From assembly GCA_030706685.1 (NCBI GenBank), contig JAUZOA010000030.1, positions 1 to 54,400 of the forward strand: a DNA stretch of 54,400 nt. The letters run 5' to 3'. Shown here in pieces: positions 54,201-54,400 of the stretch. The position numbers and the translations under genes were made by a program. Origin of the DNA: Bacteroidota bacterium. Its GTDB lineage: Bacteria > Bacteroidota > Bacteroidia > Chitinophagales > Chitinophagaceae. Below the pieces are notes generated by a model that saw only the letters and a program-made list of their open reading frames with translations, was not told the DNA's origin and did not search any database. Position 1 is the stretch's first letter. Every line of letters begins with the position of its first letter.

Positions 54201-54371
54201 ATGAAGATTTTAGAAATTAAAGTGCTGAAAGGTCCCAACTACTGAAGTGTCCGGCGCCTCAAGCTGATACAAATGAAACTGGATCTGGAGGAAATGGAGC
54301 AGCGGTCCACGAATAAGATACCGGGTTTTAAAGAGCGTTTGGAAAAATTGCTGCCAAGTTTATATGAACAG
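54201..54371 (+). pseudogene. cphA: 5' remnant of cyanophycin synthetase with an in-frame TGA
   Basis: The frame from ATG 54201 reads MKILEIKVLKGPNY, then TGA at 54243-54245, then SVRRLKLIQMKLDLEEM and GFKERLEKLLPSLYE. This matches the start of cyanophycin synthetase (consensus RGPNYWS, RLDLE, PSL-E), with the conserved Trp codon changed to TGA. After codon 57 the similarity stops at an AGCTAA-word repeat where an EH-CSPG-like continuation would be expected. TGA is a normal stop in this genome (for example at 919-921), so this is a dead fragment. The window ends 29 bases later. Confidence 0.75.
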
Positions 54372-54400
54372 CTAACCGGCAAAAAGCCAACAGCTAATAG
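54368..54400. repeat. AGCTAA-word repeat at the window edge
   Basis: AACAGCTAACCGGC and GCCAACAGCTAATAG belong to the AGCT word family. They adjoin the break of the cphA remnant. Confidence 0.5.

Noticed and set aside
54243-54245. TGA in cphA read as recoded Trp or selenocysteine
   Set aside because: TGA ends other genes normally (for example 919-921), no downstream hairpin of SECIS type is seen, and the fragment is also truncated.

Overview
The window looks like a chromosomal segment of a member of the Bacteroidota, most likely a Chitinophagaceae-type genome. Four things point there. Core proteins (RpoB, RpoC, EF-Tu, NusG, L1, L10, L7/L12, L11, bS21) read as Bacteroidota versions. Several promoters match the Bacteroidota consensus TTTG-N17..19-TAnnTTTG. 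Shine-Dalgarno sequences are nearly absent, except for a strong one in front of rpsU. There is also a type IX secretion style C25 peptidase/PorV-like pair and a DUF5916 protein. No phage, CRISPR array or insertion sequence was seen.

Layout. 1-6.3 kb (+): end of a surface-polysaccharide operon (Gfo/Idh/MocA oxidoreductase, initiating sugar-phosphate transferase), a secreted M1 peptidase and a FemAB/GNAT-like acyltransferase. 6.4-11.7 kb (-): ispD, isoaspartyl peptidase, heptose-7-phosphate kinase, an APC permease and an OmpH/Skp chaperone. 11.9-34.5 kb (-) is the classic translation/transcription locus in the conserved order tRNA-Thr, tRNA-Tyr, tRNA-Gly, tRNA-Thr, tuf, tRNA-Trp, secE, nusG, rplK, rplA, rplJ, rplL, rpoB, rpoC. 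It is split twice. Four co-oriented genes (DUF5916 protein, GT87-like membrane transferase, GT2 polyprenyl-phosphate glycosyltransferase, NodB-type deacetylase) sit between nusG and rplK. Two opposite-strand genes (HhH protein, beta-barrel protein) sit between rplL and rpoB. Apparent separate promoters in front of rplK and rpoB fit this split.

34-40 kb: hpf, xerC and rpsU (-), then ribE and a surface-glycan group (+) of OafA-type acyltransferase, GT39-like membrane protein and 2OG-Fe(II) oxygenase. 40-46 kb (-): PorV/PorQ-like barrel plus a very large C25 peptidase. 46-49.5 kb: tyrS (+), SGNH hydrolase (-), glycine-rich secreted protein (+). 49.5-53.8 kb (-): APC permease, Tat-exported PLP enzyme and S10 carboxypeptidase, plausibly peptide/amino-acid catabolism. 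The window ends in a decayed 5' fragment of a cyanophycin synthetase gene with an in-frame TGA.

The most unusual content is between the genes. There are two families of dispersed palindromic elements (here A and B). A/B composites occur near 10.9 kb and 54.0 kb, and a lone B with inverted ends lies at 8.2 kb. Many gene ends carry hairpins built from one short repeated word each (AGCTAA, AAGTTCA, GTTTAAA, GGGAAATTT, AAGTCA types). Small GC-rich palindromes have entered a CDS, a degenerate tRNA-Gly copy and ribosomal-operon spacers. The GT2/NodB/GT87 trio inside the ribosomal locus has the logic of an ArnC/ArnD/ArnT-type aminosugar modification route and is the best candidate for an undescribed system.
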